Source: Rhizobium sp. SSA_523
Lineage (GTDB): Bacteria > Pseudomonadota > Alphaproteobacteria > Rhizobiales > Rhizobiaceae
Reading direction: 5' to 3'
Assembly (NCBI RefSeq): GCF_030435705.1
Contig: NZ_CP129382.1
Span: 2,451,501 to 2,515,500, forward strand
DNA length: 64,000 nt
The notes under the pieces are model-generated. The model was not told the DNA's origin. It made no database searches and saw nothing but the letters and a program-made list of their open reading frames with translations. Of the stretch, positions 30,446 to 39,359 are shown piece after piece. The position numbers were made by a program, and so were the translations under genes. The stretch's first letter is position 1. Every line of letters starts with the position of its first letter.

Positions 30446-30826
30446 TTATCCTGCGAATGCGATCTTCAGGGCGGCGAAAAGACAGAGACCGCCGACGAGA
30501 AGCGAAAAGAAGGAATTGAGCACGAGAAGCGAGAGCTTGGCGACTTCGGAATGGATGTAATCCTGGATGATCTCTTCCATGCCAAGCTTCATGTGCACGA
30601 TGCTCGCGATGATGGTCAATGCGTTGATCGTCGCAACGAAGGGATTGGAAAGAGCCGAAATCACGTCGGCATAAGGCTTGCCGGCATACATGATCAGGAA
30701 GACCACGTAGAAAAGCAGCAGAGGCACCAGAGCGAGCGACGTCGTCCGAACCTTCCAGAAATGCTCGGTACCGCTTTTGGCCGAGCCGAGGCCGCGAACC
30801 TTGCCGAGAGGTGTGCGCATATCCAT
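30446..30826 (-). CDS. sdhD: Succinate dehydrogenase membrane anchor subunit D
   Basis: Small hydrophobic anchor (126 residues) that with SdhC binds heme b and quinone. It begins MDMRTPLGKVRGLGSAKSGTEHFW, typical of alphaproteobacterial SdhD, and has three hydrophobic helices near 28-48, 60-82 and 97-122. The HMKLGMEEIIQDYIH segment carries the probable heme ligand. It is 13 bases behind sdhC and six before sdhA. Confidence 0.95.
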   Translation of the reverse strand: MDMRTPLGKVRGLGSAKSGTEHFWKVRTTSLALVPLLLFYVVFLIMYAGKPYADVISALSNPFVATINALTIIASIVHMKLGMEEIIQDYIHSEVAKLSLLVLNSFFSLLVGGLCLFAALKIAFAG

Positions 30827-30839
30827 GATTGGTATCCCC

Positions 30840-31232
30840 TTAGCGTACGATCAGCACAACGACCCAGACAAGCACTGTCAGGGCAATCGAGGCGACGAGG
30901 CTCGCTTTGGCGAGCATGGTCGAAAATTCCTTTTCGAAGCCGTAGCCCAGATCCCACATGATGTGACGCAAGCCGCCGATCAGGTGATGAAGCATGGCCC
31001 AGGTATATCCGAACAGGATGATCTGACCTACGATGGAACCGAAAAACCAGTTCACCTGGTTGAAGGCGGTTTCGCCCGAAGCCGCGGCAATGAGCCAGGC
31101 AGCCACCAGAACCGTGCCGGCATAGAGCGCAGCGCCGGTGATGCGGTGAACGATCGACATCGCCATGGTGGGAACGAAACGGTAAATTTGAAGGTGCGGC
31201 GACAGCGGCCGATTTTTTGTCATATTCGCCAT
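30840..31232 (-). CDS. sdhC: Succinate dehydrogenase cytochrome b556 subunit
   Basis: Cytochrome b anchor of complex II, 130 residues. RPLSPHLQIYRFVPTMAMSIVHRITGAAL is the family signature around the quinone site (Ser and Arg in SIVHRITG), and HHLIGGLRHIMWDLG contains the axial heme His. Three membrane helices. I chose the ATG at 31232 because GAGG lies five bases before it; an adjacent ATG three bases earlier and a more distant in-frame ATG are less well placed. First gene of the sdh operon. Confidence 0.95.
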   Translation of the reverse strand: MANMTKNRPLSPHLQIYRFVPTMAMSIVHRITGAALYAGTVLVAAWLIAAASGETAFNQVNWFFGSIVGQIILFGYTWAMLHHLIGGLRHIMWDLGYGFEKEFSTMLAKASLVASIALTVLVWVVVLIVR

Positions 31233-31280
31233 CATATCCTCGCGGCGTTCGGTGCGCATTCACGCGGGAGCGCGTCCGGC

Positions 31281-31308
31281 AATGCACCATGCCGTAAAGA
31301 TGTGCATT
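31281..31308. promoter_or_regulatory. Inverted repeat upstream of sdhC
   Basis: AATGCAC (31281-31287) and GTGCATT (31302-31308) are inverted copies 14 bases apart, about 50 bases before the sdhC start. The position fits an operator or a leader hairpin for the sdh operon. Unproven. Confidence 0.35.
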
Positions 31309-31529
31309 GCATCATCGGGTGATTTACCCATGGCCTGCCCAGATCACAAGCTGAATTCAGAGCGATTTTTAATTTAATCGATTGTGGCCGCACGGCGACG
31401 GACCAAACGCCGCAGCAAGCGGTATATTGCGCCTCCCCTCGACCAAACTTTTCGATTCCAAAGACTTCGGGGGATCGATTTCCGCATCAATTTGGTTAAT
31501 GATCCCTGAACGCATTCAGGAGATCCGTC

Positions 31530-32168
31530 ATGATGACGAAGAAAGCGGCCGTCTCGGCCTTCACAGCCCTGCTGCTCGCCATGATGGCGACCTCCGCGCC
31601 TGCGGGCGAGCGCAATCCTGGCCGGCCCACCGTTTCGGCTCAAGTCTCCTCGCGCCATATCTCTTCGGGGCACACCGTCGCGGGTCCAAATACTTTGGGA
31701 CGAACGCTTTCCGGTCAAGGTCACTGGAGACACCGCCCCTATGGTCATCGCATCTCCGGCAATGATCGGCAGGGCCATCCCGGCGGACGCTTTTCCGCCG
31801 CAGGGCGCGATAGCCGACACCAGCATGCGCAGGACCGCCGCGGTCGCGCTCGCTTCGACCATGGCCGCTCCTTCGCCGGCGACCGATACAAAGCAAGCGC
31901 GCATGACGATATCATCGGCATAGACGGGCTCCCTTCCGTTGTGGAAGGTGTCGGCACCTTTGCCGGCGGCCTTTCGGCTGTGCGTATCCCTGGAAACGGC
32001 CTTTATATCGCCAGCAATGTCCCGCTTGGCAGGGACCGCGGAACCGGTGGCCGGGCACCGCGCGCCAAGATCATCTCGATCGGCGAAGACGTGGCACACA
32101 ACCGCTTCCTGCCGCGAGAGGCCTGTGAATACGAGGCCGGCGTCTGCATCATCCGCAGCAGCCGCTGA
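31530..32168 (+). CDS. Secreted Gly/Arg/His-rich protein of unknown function
   Basis: I do not recognise a family. The 212-residue product has a clear signal peptide (MMTKKAAVSAFTALLLAMMATSAPAGE, cleavage near APA-GE). A low-complexity basic stretch rich in His, Arg, Gly and Ser follows (about residues 45-130), then a more ordered end (DDIIGIDGLPSVVEGVGTFAGGLSAVRIPGNGLYI...) that finishes with ACEYEAGVCIIRSSR, where two cysteines could form a disulfide. AGGAG seven bases before the ATG supports the start and strand. A long open frame on the opposite strand is a high-GC shadow without a signal sequence or ribosome site. Probably periplasmic or secreted. Confidence 0.65.
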   Translation: MMTKKAAVSAFTALLLAMMATSAPAGERNPGRPTVSAQVSSRHISSGHTVAGPNTLGRTLSGQGHWRHRPYGHRISGNDRQGHPGGRFSAAGRDSRHQHAQDRRGRARFDHGRSFAGDRYKASAHDDIIGIDGLPSVVEGVGTFAGGLSAVRIPGNGLYIASNVPLGRDRGTGGRAPRAKIISIGEDVAHNRFLPREACEYEAGVCIIRSSR

Positions 32169-32198
32169 CAGGCTGCCGGCGCGCATGCCGCGCGCGCT

Positions 32199-32798
32199 CT
32201 AAAGGAAGCGCCAGACTGTCGTCTTCTTGACCTCGCTGTCCTCCAGCGCCCGGGTGACCGGAACCTCATAGCTTGCCAGCGCCGCCAGCCGCTCCTTCGG
32301 CAGGTAGGATCGGCCCGGATCGCCGACGATGACGGTTGTCCCCTGTTCGGCGAGAGCGGCGAACCAGGGGATCAGCCGCTGTGCGAAAGCATGATCGTAG
32401 AAGACATCGCCGGCCAGCACGAGATCCGCTGAGAGGGACCTTCCCACCAGGTCATCGGGACAAAATTCGATGGAGACATGGTTTTCGGCCGCGTTCAGCG
32501 TCACGGCAGAGCGGGTCCAGGGATCGATATCGGCCGCCGTCACCCTGTCCGCCCCCGCCAGCTTGGCCGCAATGGCGACCAGGCCGGAGCCCGTCGCAAA
32601 GTCGAGGACGGTTCGGCCTGTAACGATATGCGGCTGGTCCAGCACGAAACGGGCGAGCCCCTGGCCGCCGGCCCAGGCAAAGGCCCAGAAGGGCGGCGGC
32701 AGGCCGATCGCCTGGAGATCCTCTTCTGTCTTCAGCCAGAGATCATGGGCCTCATCCGCCAGATGAAGGCGGATTTCCGGCACATGCGGCGGCGCCAT
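32199..32798 (-). CDS. Class I SAM-dependent methyltransferase
   Basis: Predicted methyltransferase of 199 residues from this ATG, in the COG3897-like group related to PrmA/nicotinamide N-methyltransferases. The SAM site is VLDFATGSGLVAIAAKLAGA, with AADIDPWTRSAVTLNAAEN next and DLVLAGDVFYDHAFAQRLIPW after it. The sequence just upstream in the same frame reads KTDPRAFILANTRL, which resembles the N-terminus of relatives, but no ATG, GTG or TTG opens it. Either translation begins at the internal ATG, or at a rare CTG at 32843 behind a GGGGG sequence. Target unknown. Confidence 0.8.
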   Translation of the reverse strand: MAPPHVPEIRLHLADEAHDLWLKTEEDLQAIGLPPPFWAFAWAGGQGLARFVLDQPHIVTGRTVLDFATGSGLVAIAAKLAGADRVTAADIDPWTRSAVTLNAAENHVSIEFCPDDLVGRSLSADLVLAGDVFYDHAFAQRLIPWFAALAEQGTTVIVGDPGRSYLPKERLAALASYEVPVTRALEDSEVKKTTVWRFL

Positions 32799-32855
32799 CA
32801 GGCGCGTATTGGCGAGGATGAAGGCGCGCGGATCGGTTTTCAGGAGAAACCCCCG

Positions 32856-33299
32856 TCAGTCCGGCGAACGCGGCGGGTCTTTGAGCTCGCCCATCCGGCA
32901 GATCTCCAGATACTCCGCCTCCGTGACCGGTTGCACCGAGAGCCGCATCGAGGTGACGAGCGACATCTTCTCGAGCGTCTGGTTGGCCTTCACATCCTTC
33001 AGCGAGACCGGTTTCGGCATGTCGCAGACGGCACGGATATCGACGCAGTCCCAGCGCTCATCGCCCTCCGCCGTCGAATCGGGATGCGAGAGCGCGCAGA
33101 CTTCGACAATGCCGACCACTTCCAGGCCTTCATTGGAATGATAGAAAAAGCCTTTGTCGCCGATCTTCATCGCCCGCATATTGTTGCGTGCCTGATAATT
33201 GCGCACGCCGGTCCACTCCTCGCCGGCCTGGCCTTTGGCCTTCTGCATCTCCCAGGACCATTTGAAGGGTTCCGACTTGTAGAGCCAGTAGGATGCCAT
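32856..33299 (-). CDS. EVE domain-containing protein
   Basis: A 147-residue single-domain protein of the EVE (PUA-like) fold, thought to bind modified bases in DNA or RNA. The family start is intact: MASYWLYKSEPFKWSW, then WTGVRNYQARNNMRAMKIGDKGFFYHSN, GIVEVCALSHPDST and WDCVDIRAVCDMPKPVSL. It belongs to a run tsaD-gpsA-YciI-EVE-methyltransferase on one strand with gaps under 100 bases, a common rhizobial neighbourhood. Confidence 0.92.
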   Translation of the reverse strand: MASYWLYKSEPFKWSWEMQKAKGQAGEEWTGVRNYQARNNMRAMKIGDKGFFYHSNEGLEVVGIVEVCALSHPDSTAEGDERWDCVDIRAVCDMPKPVSLKDVKANQTLEKMSLVTSMRLSVQPVTEAEYLEICRMGELKDPPRSPD

Positions 33300-33305
33300 G
33301 CTTGC

Positions 33306-33602
33306 TTACGCTCCCGGCTTGTTGAAGACCCAGTTGAAGGGCTTCACATCGACCGAGGCGAACAGACCGGCCTTGCTGTAGGGATCGGCATCGGCGATCG
33401 CCCTTGCAGCGTCGATCGTATCGGCTTCGACGATGACAAGGCTGCCATTCGGTTTGCCGTCCGCATCCAGAAAAGGGCCGGCCATCTTCAGTATGCCCTG
33501 GTCATTGAGCGCGTTCAGATGATCGAGATGGGCGGGGCGGGTATCCATCCGGACCTGCAGGTGATCGGGTTTGTCGGTGCAGACGAAGGCAAACAAGGCC
33601 AT
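33306..33602 (-). CDS. YciI family protein
   Basis: A 98-residue dimeric ferredoxin-like domain protein of the YciI family (muconolactone isomerase-like fold). The conserved His-Asp pair is in RPAHLDHLNALNDQG, followed by AGPFLDADGKPNGSLVIVEA and ADPYSKAGLFASVDVKPF. Enzymatic role unknown in most members. I chose MALFAFVC because AGGAG lies eight bases before it. An in-frame ATG seven codons earlier overlaps the gpsA stop. Confidence 0.9.
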   Translation of the reverse strand: MALFAFVCTDKPDHLQVRMDTRPAHLDHLNALNDQGILKMAGPFLDADGKPNGSLVIVEADTIDAARAIADADPYSKAGLFASVDVKPFNWVFNKPGA

Positions 33603-33619
33603 GGCAGCTTTCTCCTGGT

Positions 33620-34609
33620 TCATTCGGTGGTGATCGGGCGGGTCATCAACAGCTCCATCGCGGCATGCACGTCGAGCCGTCCCTCGATGATATCCGCAAC
33701 CGCCTGGGCAACGGGCAATTCCACCTGATGGCGCCCGGCCAGGCTTGCGGCAATCGCGGCGCTGAATGCGCCCTCCACCAGCACGCCGCCGGCCATGTCC
33801 GCCGGTTCGCCCTGGCCAAGCCGGATCCCGAAGCGCAGGTTGCGGGATTGGTGGCTGGTGGCTGTCAGCACGAGATCGCCGAGGCCCGAAAGGCCCCGCA
33901 CCGTCTCGGCGCGTCCGCCCATGGCAACGATGAGACGCGACATTTCCGCAAGGCCACGGGAAATCAGGGCGGCACGCGCCGACTCTCCCAGTCCGGCGCC
34001 TTCTACCATGCCGCAGGCAATGGCCAGCACATTCTTCAAGGCGCCGCCCAGCTGCACGCCGATCCGGTCGGTTGACGGGTATAGCCGAAATGTCCGGCTG
34101 GAAATTGTCCGCGCCAGGCGCTCGGCAACTGCCTGCTCCTGTGCGGCGACCACCATGGCCGTCGGAAGCCCCCGGGCGATATCGGCAGCAAAGCCCGGGC
34201 CGGACAGGACGGCCACCCTCTGCCTCGGCAGGTGCTGCTCCAGAACATCGGTCAAAAGCCGTCCGGTGGCGCGCTCGATGCCCTTGGCGCAGCTGACGAC
34301 GATCGCATCCGCCGCCAGATAGGGTCCGTAATGGCTCGCTGCATCGCCATGCGCCTGGGCAGGCATGGCAAAGAGAACGATGCTCGCCTCCTCCAGCGCA
34401 TCCGGCTCGCTGGTAAAGGCCAGCGCATCCGGAAGCGGCACGCCCGGCAGAGCGGCATCGTGAAGGTGCTCGTTGCGCAGATCCGCCATCAGCGAGGGAT
34501 CGCGCCCCAGAAGCGTCACCTGTGCCTTGCCGTCCAGGCCCATTACCGTGGAAAGCGCAGTCCCGAAGGCGCCGGCACCGATGACGACGACACGCTCCTG
34601 CTGGCTCAT
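33620..34609 (-). CDS. gpsA: Glycerol-3-phosphate dehydrogenase, NAD(P)+
   Basis: Reduces dihydroxyacetone phosphate to glycerol-3-phosphate for phospholipid synthesis. In 329 residues: NAD(P)-binding [18 protein letters not shown] (glycine motif at 11-16), [33 protein letters not shown], the catalytic Lys in [19 protein letters not shown], and [23 protein letters not shown]. The start MSQQERV is preceded by AAGGGAAG. The frame is open further upstream through a 15-bp tandem repeat, which is not part of the family sequence. Confidence 0.95.
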   Translation of the reverse strand: MSQQERVVVIGAGAFGTALSTVMGLDGKAQVTLLGRDPSLMADLRNEHLHDAALPGVPLPDALAFTSEPDALEEASIVLFAMPAQAHGDAASHYGPYLAADAIVVSCAKGIERATGRLLTDVLEQHLPRQRVAVLSGPGFAADIARGLPTAMVVAAQEQAVAERLARTISSRTFRLYPSTDRIGVQLGGALKNVLAIACGMVEGAGLGESARAALISRGLAEMSRLIVAMGGRAETVRGLSGLGDLVLTATSHQSRNLRFGIRLGQGEPADMAGGVLVEGAFSAAIAASLAGRHQVELPVAQAVADIIEGRLDVHAAMELLMTRPITTE

Positions 34610-34641
34610 GGCACTTCCCTTCGTCCCATCGGCCGGTTTCC

Positions 34642-34686
34642 CATGCACGCTTCTCTCATGCCCGCTTTTCTCATGCCCGCTTTTCT
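34642..34686. repeat. 15-bp tandem repeat between tsaD and gpsA
   Basis: Three adjacent units of CATGCCCGCTTTTCT (the first with two changes) run into the tsaD stop codon, followed by a fourth partial copy. The repeat lies in the 76-base gap between the two genes, upstream of the gpsA ribosome site. Confidence 0.85.
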
Positions 34687-35780
34687 CATGCCTTGGCTCC
34701 ACGCTTGCCCGATCCAAGCCGGGTGGCAGCCTCGGCATCCAGCGGCCAGCGTGACCGCGGCGCCACGGCCATCGGATCCTCGGGCAGGCCGGCAGCCATC
34801 CGCTCCAGTCCCGCCCATGCGATCATGGCCGCATTGTCGGTGCAAAGCTGCAAGGGCGGGGCGATGAAGTGCACGCCATGCCTGTCGCAAAGCTCCTGCA
34901 GGGTGGCGCGAATGACCTGATTGGCGGCAACGCCACCCGCAACGACCAGAGCAGGATTGGGCAAATCGGGATAGGTTTCGCGGAAGCGGGCCAGTCCCCT
35001 GCCGATCCGGTCGTTCAGCGTGCGGGAAATGGCGCGCTGGAAGGAGGCGCAGATATCGGAGATATCCTCCTGCGTCAGCGGCTGGATGGCCGTTGCCGCC
35101 TGTCGGACAGCCGTCTTCAGACCCGAGAAGGAAAAATCCAGCCGTGTCTCGCCAACCAGCGGACGCGGCAGATCGAAGCGGGCGGGATTGCCTGTCCGCG
35201 CCGCCTGTTCGACTGCCGGCCCACCCGGATAGGGAAGCCCGAGAAGCTTGGCGGTCTTGTCGAAGGCTTCGCCGAGGGCATCATCGATGGTTGTTCCCCA
35301 GCGCTCATAGGCGCCGACGCCCTTGACCAGCACAAGCTGCGTGTGACCGCCCGAAACGAGCAGCATCAGATAGGGAAAGGCGAGACCATCCGTCAGCCGC
35401 GCCGTCAGCGCATGTCCCTCCAGATGATTGATGGCATAGAGCGGTTTGCGGGCGGCCATGGCGATGGCCTTGCCGGTCATCAGCCCGACCAGCAGGCCGC
35501 CGATCAAGCCGGGCCCGGCCGTCGCCGCCACGGCATCGATCTCGCTGAGCACGATGCCGGCGCGCGACAGTGCCTCTTCGATCAGCCCATCCAGCGCGTC
35601 CACATGAGCACGGGCCGCGATCTCGGGCACGACGCCGCCAAAGGCGCTGTGCTCGGTCAATTGCGACAGAACCACGTCGGAAACGATCTCGCCGCGCCCG
35701 TCCGGATGCCGCACGACAACGGCAGCGGCGGTTTCGTCGCAGCTGGTTTCTATGCCAAGTATGCGCAGGCGAGAGGTCAT
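34686..35780 (-). CDS. tsaD: tRNA threonylcarbamoyltransferase subunit TsaD
   Basis: Catalyses transfer of threonylcarbamoyl to A37 of ANN-decoding tRNAs, with TsaB and TsaE. The 364-residue ASKHA-fold protein opens [16 protein letters not shown], carries the iron-binding HLEGH at 119-123 ([13 protein letters not shown]), [30 protein letters not shown] and [14 protein letters not shown]. The stop coincides with the end of a 15-bp tandem repeat. It is divergent from hemC, with 73 bases between starts, a widespread arrangement in rhizobia. Confidence 0.96.
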   Translation of the reverse strand: MTSRLRILGIETSCDETAAAVVVRHPDGRGEIVSDVVLSQLTEHSAFGGVVPEIAARAHVDALDGLIEEALSRAGIVLSEIDAVAATAGPGLIGGLLVGLMTGKAIAMAARKPLYAINHLEGHALTARLTDGLAFPYLMLLVSGGHTQLVLVKGVGAYERWGTTIDDALGEAFDKTAKLLGLPYPGGPAVEQAARTGNPARFDLPRPLVGETRLDFSFSGLKTAVRQAATAIQPLTQEDISDICASFQRAISRTLNDRIGRGLARFRETYPDLPNPALVVAGGVAANQVIRATLQELCDRHGVHFIAPPLQLCTDNAAMIAWAGLERMAAGLPEDPMAVAPRSRWPLDAEAATRLGSGKRGAKA

Positions 35781-35853
35781 GACGCGTTCGGATGAATTGC
35801 GATGCCTGTCAAAGACAGTTACGAAGCAGACGCCTAACAACGGATGATGAGAG

Positions 35854-36783
35854 ATGCAAACAAAACCTTTCCGGATCGGCACGCGCGGCAGCCCCCTGGC
35901 TTTGGCTCAGGCCTCAGAGACGCGCGCGCGCCTGATGGCAGCGCATGGTCTTCCGGAAGACATGTTCGAGATCGTCGTGCTGTCGACCGCCGGCGACCGC
36001 ATTACCGATCGGCCGCTGGCCGAAGTCGGGGGCAAGGGCCTGTTCACCCTCGAGCTCGAGGAACAGCTGCTGTCCGGCGCGCTGGATTTTGCCGTCCATT
36101 CGTCGAAGGACATGCCGACCACCCTGCCGGAGGGGCTCGAGCTATCGGCCTTCCTGCCGCGCGAGGACTTCCGCGACGCCTTCATCGGCCGCACGGCGCC
36201 AAGCCTGATGGCCCTGCCGGATGGCGCCAAGATCGGTTCCTCCTCGTTGCGCAGGCAGGCGCTGATCCGCCGGCGTCGCCCCGACATATCGGTGGTGACC
36301 TTTCGCGGCCTGGTGGAGACGCGGCTGCGCAAGCTTCAGGAGGGACAGGTGGATGCCACGCTCCTGGCGCTTGCAGGGCTGAACCGGCTATCGATGGGCG
36401 ATGTGGTCACAGAATACATGGATCCGGAAGAGTTTCCGCCCGCCCCTGCCCAGGGCGCCATCTGCGTGGAAAGCCGCATTGGCGATCGCCGGATTCTCGA
36501 CCTTCTGCAGGCCATCAACGATCGCCCCACCTCGGATGCGGTGCGGTGCGAGCGCGCTTTTCTGTCGGCGCTGGACGGTTCCTGCCGCACACCGATTGCC
36601 GGCTTTGCCACCTGTGACGCGGACCATCTGAGATTTTCCGGCCTGATCCTGACGCCCGACGGGCAGCAGGAACATGCCGTGGAGGTGAGCGGACGGCGCC
36701 AGGATGCCGAGGCGCTGGGCCGCAAAGCCGGAGAAACGGTGCGGGCCGCCGCAGGACCCGATTTCTTTGCCGACTGGACGTAA
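35854..36783 (+). CDS. hemC: Hydroxymethylbilane synthase
   Basis: Porphobilinogen deaminase: condenses four porphobilinogens into hydroxymethylbilane for heme. The 309-residue protein starts [14 protein letters not shown], has [15 protein letters not shown] and [11 protein letters not shown], the substrate-binding [16 protein letters not shown], and the cofactor-binding Cys244 in [11 protein letters not shown]. It opens the plus-strand heme cluster, divergent from tsaD, and hemD follows after six bases. Confidence 0.97.
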   Translation: MQTKPFRIGTRGSPLALAQASETRARLMAAHGLPEDMFEIVVLSTAGDRITDRPLAEVGGKGLFTLELEEQLLSGALDFAVHSSKDMPTTLPEGLELSAFLPREDFRDAFIGRTAPSLMALPDGAKIGSSSLRRQALIRRRRPDISVVTFRGLVETRLRKLQEGQVDATLLALAGLNRLSMGDVVTEYMDPEEFPPAPAQGAICVESRIGDRRILDLLQAINDRPTSDAVRCERAFLSALDGSCRTPIAGFATCDADHLRFSGLILTPDGQQEHAVEVSGRRQDAEALGRKAGETVRAAAGPDFFADWT

Positions 36784-36789
36784 ACGGCC

Positions 36790-37512
36790 ATGCGGGTGAT
36801 CGTGACCCGGCCGGCCAGAAGCGCCGCCCGCACGGCAGAGAAATTGCTGCGCATGGGGCATCAGCCGGTGCTCTTGCCGCTCAGTGCGCCGGAGCATCGT
36901 CCGGATGCCATTCGCGAGGCACTCGCGGTACCGCATTCGGCCATTGCGGTGACCAGTGCCGAGGCGATCCGCGCCCTGCAGGAGGTCGAGCCTGGCGATC
37001 ATCTGGCCACACCCGTCTTTGCCGTCGGCCCTTCGACGGCCGCCTGCGCAAGACAGGCCGGCTTCCGCAGCGTCGAAGAGGGCCCGGGACATGGGGAGGG
37101 CCTTGCGCGACAGGTGATCGAGAAAAACCCGAAGGACATCCTCTATCTCGCCGGAACGCCGCGCGCGCCGGCCTTCGAATCCCTTCTCCGCTCGGCGTCC
37201 GTCGCGCTGCATGTGGTGGAAGCCTATCGCATGGTCGAGGTCGCATGGAGCAAGGCCGATCTGTCGCAGCTGCGGCCCTTTCCCCCTGCCCTTCTCCTCT
37301 ATTCGAAAGAGGCCGCCCGCCTGTTCTTCCAGCGGGCGCTCCCCTTGCTGGACGATGAGCCGGAAGCCATGCTGGATGTCTATTGCCTTAGCCGCCAGAT
37401 TGCCGAGGCCGTCCCGCGGCGTGCCAATATTCATCTGCATGTCAGCGATCATCCGAACGAGGACGATCTTCTTTTTCTTCTTTCGTCGCGTGCGGGAACC
37501 AAATTGGGCTGA
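36790..37512 (+). CDS. hemD: Uroporphyrinogen-III synthase
   Basis: Closes hydroxymethylbilane to uroporphyrinogen III with inversion of ring D. The 240-residue protein has the two-domain HemD pattern: RVIVTRPARSAARTAEKLLRMGH at the start, AIAVTSAEAIRAL, FAVGPSTAACARQAGFRSV, ILYLAGTPRAPAFESLL and VVEAYRMVEV. Sequence identity in this family is always low, so the call leans on these motifs and on the position six bases after hemC. Confidence 0.92.
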   Translation: MRVIVTRPARSAARTAEKLLRMGHQPVLLPLSAPEHRPDAIREALAVPHSAIAVTSAEAIRALQEVEPGDHLATPVFAVGPSTAACARQAGFRSVEEGPGHGEGLARQVIEKNPKDILYLAGTPRAPAFESLLRSASVALHVVEAYRMVEVAWSKADLSQLRPFPPALLLYSKEAARLFFQRALPLLDDEPEAMLDVYCLSRQIAEAVPRRANIHLHVSDHPNEDDLLFLLSSRAGTKLG

Positions 37513-37575
37513 GCCTCTTTCCATCTGTCATCCGGCTGACTAGGTTCGGAGAAGACAGTCCAGAATGAGGTTGCC

Positions 37576-39348
37576 ATGGTATCCGACAAGCCGCCCCGCC
37601 GATCCCGTTCGGGAAAGACACCGGTCACGATCGACCTGGCAGCCGAGGACGCCAAGCCGGTCGCAGAACCTGTGCGCAGCAATGACACAGACGTGCCCGG
37701 AGACACACCCTCTGCACGTCCGATCGAAAAGTCACTGGCCGATGATGCGCCGAGCGCCACCGACAAGCCAGCCGCAGAGAAGACAGCAGCCGACCCCGCA
37801 TCCGTTAACCCCACGCCAAAGGCGGAAGAGCCCGATTTCGCGGCGCAGGACGCGATCGAGAGCGGAACCAGCGAGGGCGTCGCACCCGCACAGGCTGCGT
37901 CCACGACATCCGATGCGCGTCTGGCCGATGCAGGCAAGGCGTCATCTTCGGCTGCGACATCCGGCGAGACGACATCCGGCGAGTCCGCCGAACCCGCCGC
38001 CACGCAGGGGCTAAAGACCGCTTCAAGCCCGGCCAAGCCTTTGCCCTCCAGCGACAGCTCTGCCACGACCGCTCGCAATATCGCCGACAAGCGCCCCGCA
38101 GAGGGCGCCGTGCCCCCCGCGGCCTCAATCTCCAGCCAGACGACCGCGAAGGACGCTAATTCGAAGGACGTTATGTCGGAGGATGCGGTTTCCAAGGACA
38201 CGGCTTCCAAGGACACGGCTTCCAAGGATGCGACGTCCAAGGATGGGCTGGCTACGGCCACTGTGGCCAATGCCGCGGCGAACCGGGACACCTCCGCAAG
38301 CGACATGCGTTCCGCCGGCACGCCATCGGCGGATCAGGTGAAGGATCCGGTGAAAGATCGATGGACGGCTTCCGACGGGCTGAAGTCGACGACTGCGGCG
38401 CCACCGGTGCGGCCTTCGGATAGCGGAGCCGGTCGAACCTCGGCGCTTGTCGCCTCCGGCATTATCGGCGGCTTCGTCGCGCTTCTCCTCGCCGGAAGCA
38501 TGCAATATGCCGGCTATATTCCCGGCTTGAACCAGCAGCCTTCGGCGGCCACCAGCGCCGAACTCGACGATCTGCGGCAACAGATCGCCGGCCTGCAGAG
38601 CCCGGTTCAGAATGCGGGGGTCCAGGATCCGGCTATCGAGGAGCGATTGAAGGCGCTGGAAGCGGGCGCCGGCAATAGCACTGGCGAGGATGCGCTTCGC
38701 CAGCAGCTCCAGGCCCTGCAGACGGAGCTCGACTCTCTCAAATCCGCTGCCCAGAGCCAGGGAAATCGCGATGACGAGCTTGGCCAGCGGCTCGGGGCGC
38801 TGGAAAGCAAGGTGAACGAGCCGGGACGCGACGAGGCCGTGGCACAGGCTTTGGCCGCCGCTGCGCTGAAAGCGGCGACGGAGCGCGGCGGCTCCTTTGC
38901 CGCGGAGCTGCAGACCTATGGCGATGTGGCACCCGACGATCCGGCGCTCGGCGAACTTCAGCCCTATGCCGAGCAGGGCGTGCCGACACGCGCCCAACTC
39001 AGCCAGCGTTTGCCGGCCGTCTCCAATGCCGTCCTCGCGGCGCTGCATCAGCCCGAAGGCGATCAGAGCGTGACCGACCGGCTGTTTTCCAGCGCCATGC
39101 GCATGGTCAAGGTCCGGCCGGTGGGCGAGGCCGAGGGTGACACGCCCGAAGCCGTGCTTGCACGTATGGAGGAACGGGTGAAGAACGGCGATCTGCCTGC
39201 GGCCCTTGCCGAGTGGAACAGGCTTCCCGATCCCGCCAAACAGGCTTCTGCCGATTTCCAGAAGGCGCTGACAGCCCGCATTGCGGTCGAAGAGCTGATG
39301 AATTCCACGCTGACGCGCGCCATGGCCGGCGCTGACACGAACGGCTGA
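37576..39348 (+). CDS. Mitofilin/Mic60-like inner-membrane protein
   Basis: A 590-residue protein of the COG4223 group, the bacterial relatives of mitochondrial Mic60 that sit beside hemY. An N-terminal, Ala/Ser/Asp-rich disordered part (about 1-280) precedes one membrane helix (ALVASGIIGGFVALLLAGSMQYAGYI, about 288-313). A periplasmic coiled coil (about 320-425) and a C-terminal conserved domain (ERGGSFAAELQTYGDVAPDDPALGELQPYAEQGVPTRAQLSQRLP... onward) follow. In other alphaproteobacteria the family shapes the inner membrane; that role here is inferred. The disordered part holds seven near-identical five-residue repeats. hemY follows after 11 bases. Confidence 0.85.
   Translation: MVSDKPPRRSRSGKTPVTIDLAAEDAKPVAEPVRSNDTDVPGDTPSARPIEKSLADDAPSATDKPAAEKTAADPASVNPTPKAEEPDFAAQDAIESGTSEGVAPAQAASTTSDARLADAGKASSSAATSGETTSGESAEPAATQGLKTASSPAKPLPSSDSSATTARNIADKRPAEGAVPPAASISSQTTAKDANSKDVMSEDAVSKDTASKDTASKDATSKDGLATATVANAAANRDTSASDMRSAGTPSADQVKDPVKDRWTASDGLKSTTAAPPVRPSDSGAGRTSALVASGIIGGFVALLLAGSMQYAGYIPGLNQQPSAATSAELDDLRQQIAGLQSPVQNAGVQDPAIEERLKALEAGAGNSTGEDALRQQLQALQTELDSLKSAAQSQGNRDDELGQRLGALESKVNEPGRDEAVAQALAAAALKAATERGGSFAAELQTYGDVAPDDPALGELQPYAEQGVPTRAQLSQRLPAVSNAVLAALHQPEGDQSVTDRLFSSAMRMVKVRPVGEAEGDTPEAVLARMEERVKNGDLPAALAEWNRLPDPAKQASADFQKALTARIAVEELMNSTLTRAMAGADTNG
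38146..38250 (+). repeat. 15-bp in-frame tandem repeat in the Mic60-like gene
   Basis: Seven consecutive 15-base units encode AKDAN-SKDVM-SEDAV-SKDTA-SKDTA-SKDAT-SKDGL. Units at 38191-38205 and 38206-38220 are identical, which indicates recent slippage in the disordered cytoplasmic segment. Confidence 0.9.
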
Positions 39349-39359
39349 GGAGACCTGCC

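Noticed and set aside
31374..32186. 270-codon minus-strand open frame opposite the secreted Gly/His-rich protein
   Set aside because: The plus strand has a signal peptide and an AGGAG ribosome site; the minus strand has neither and is Ala/Arg/Ser noise.
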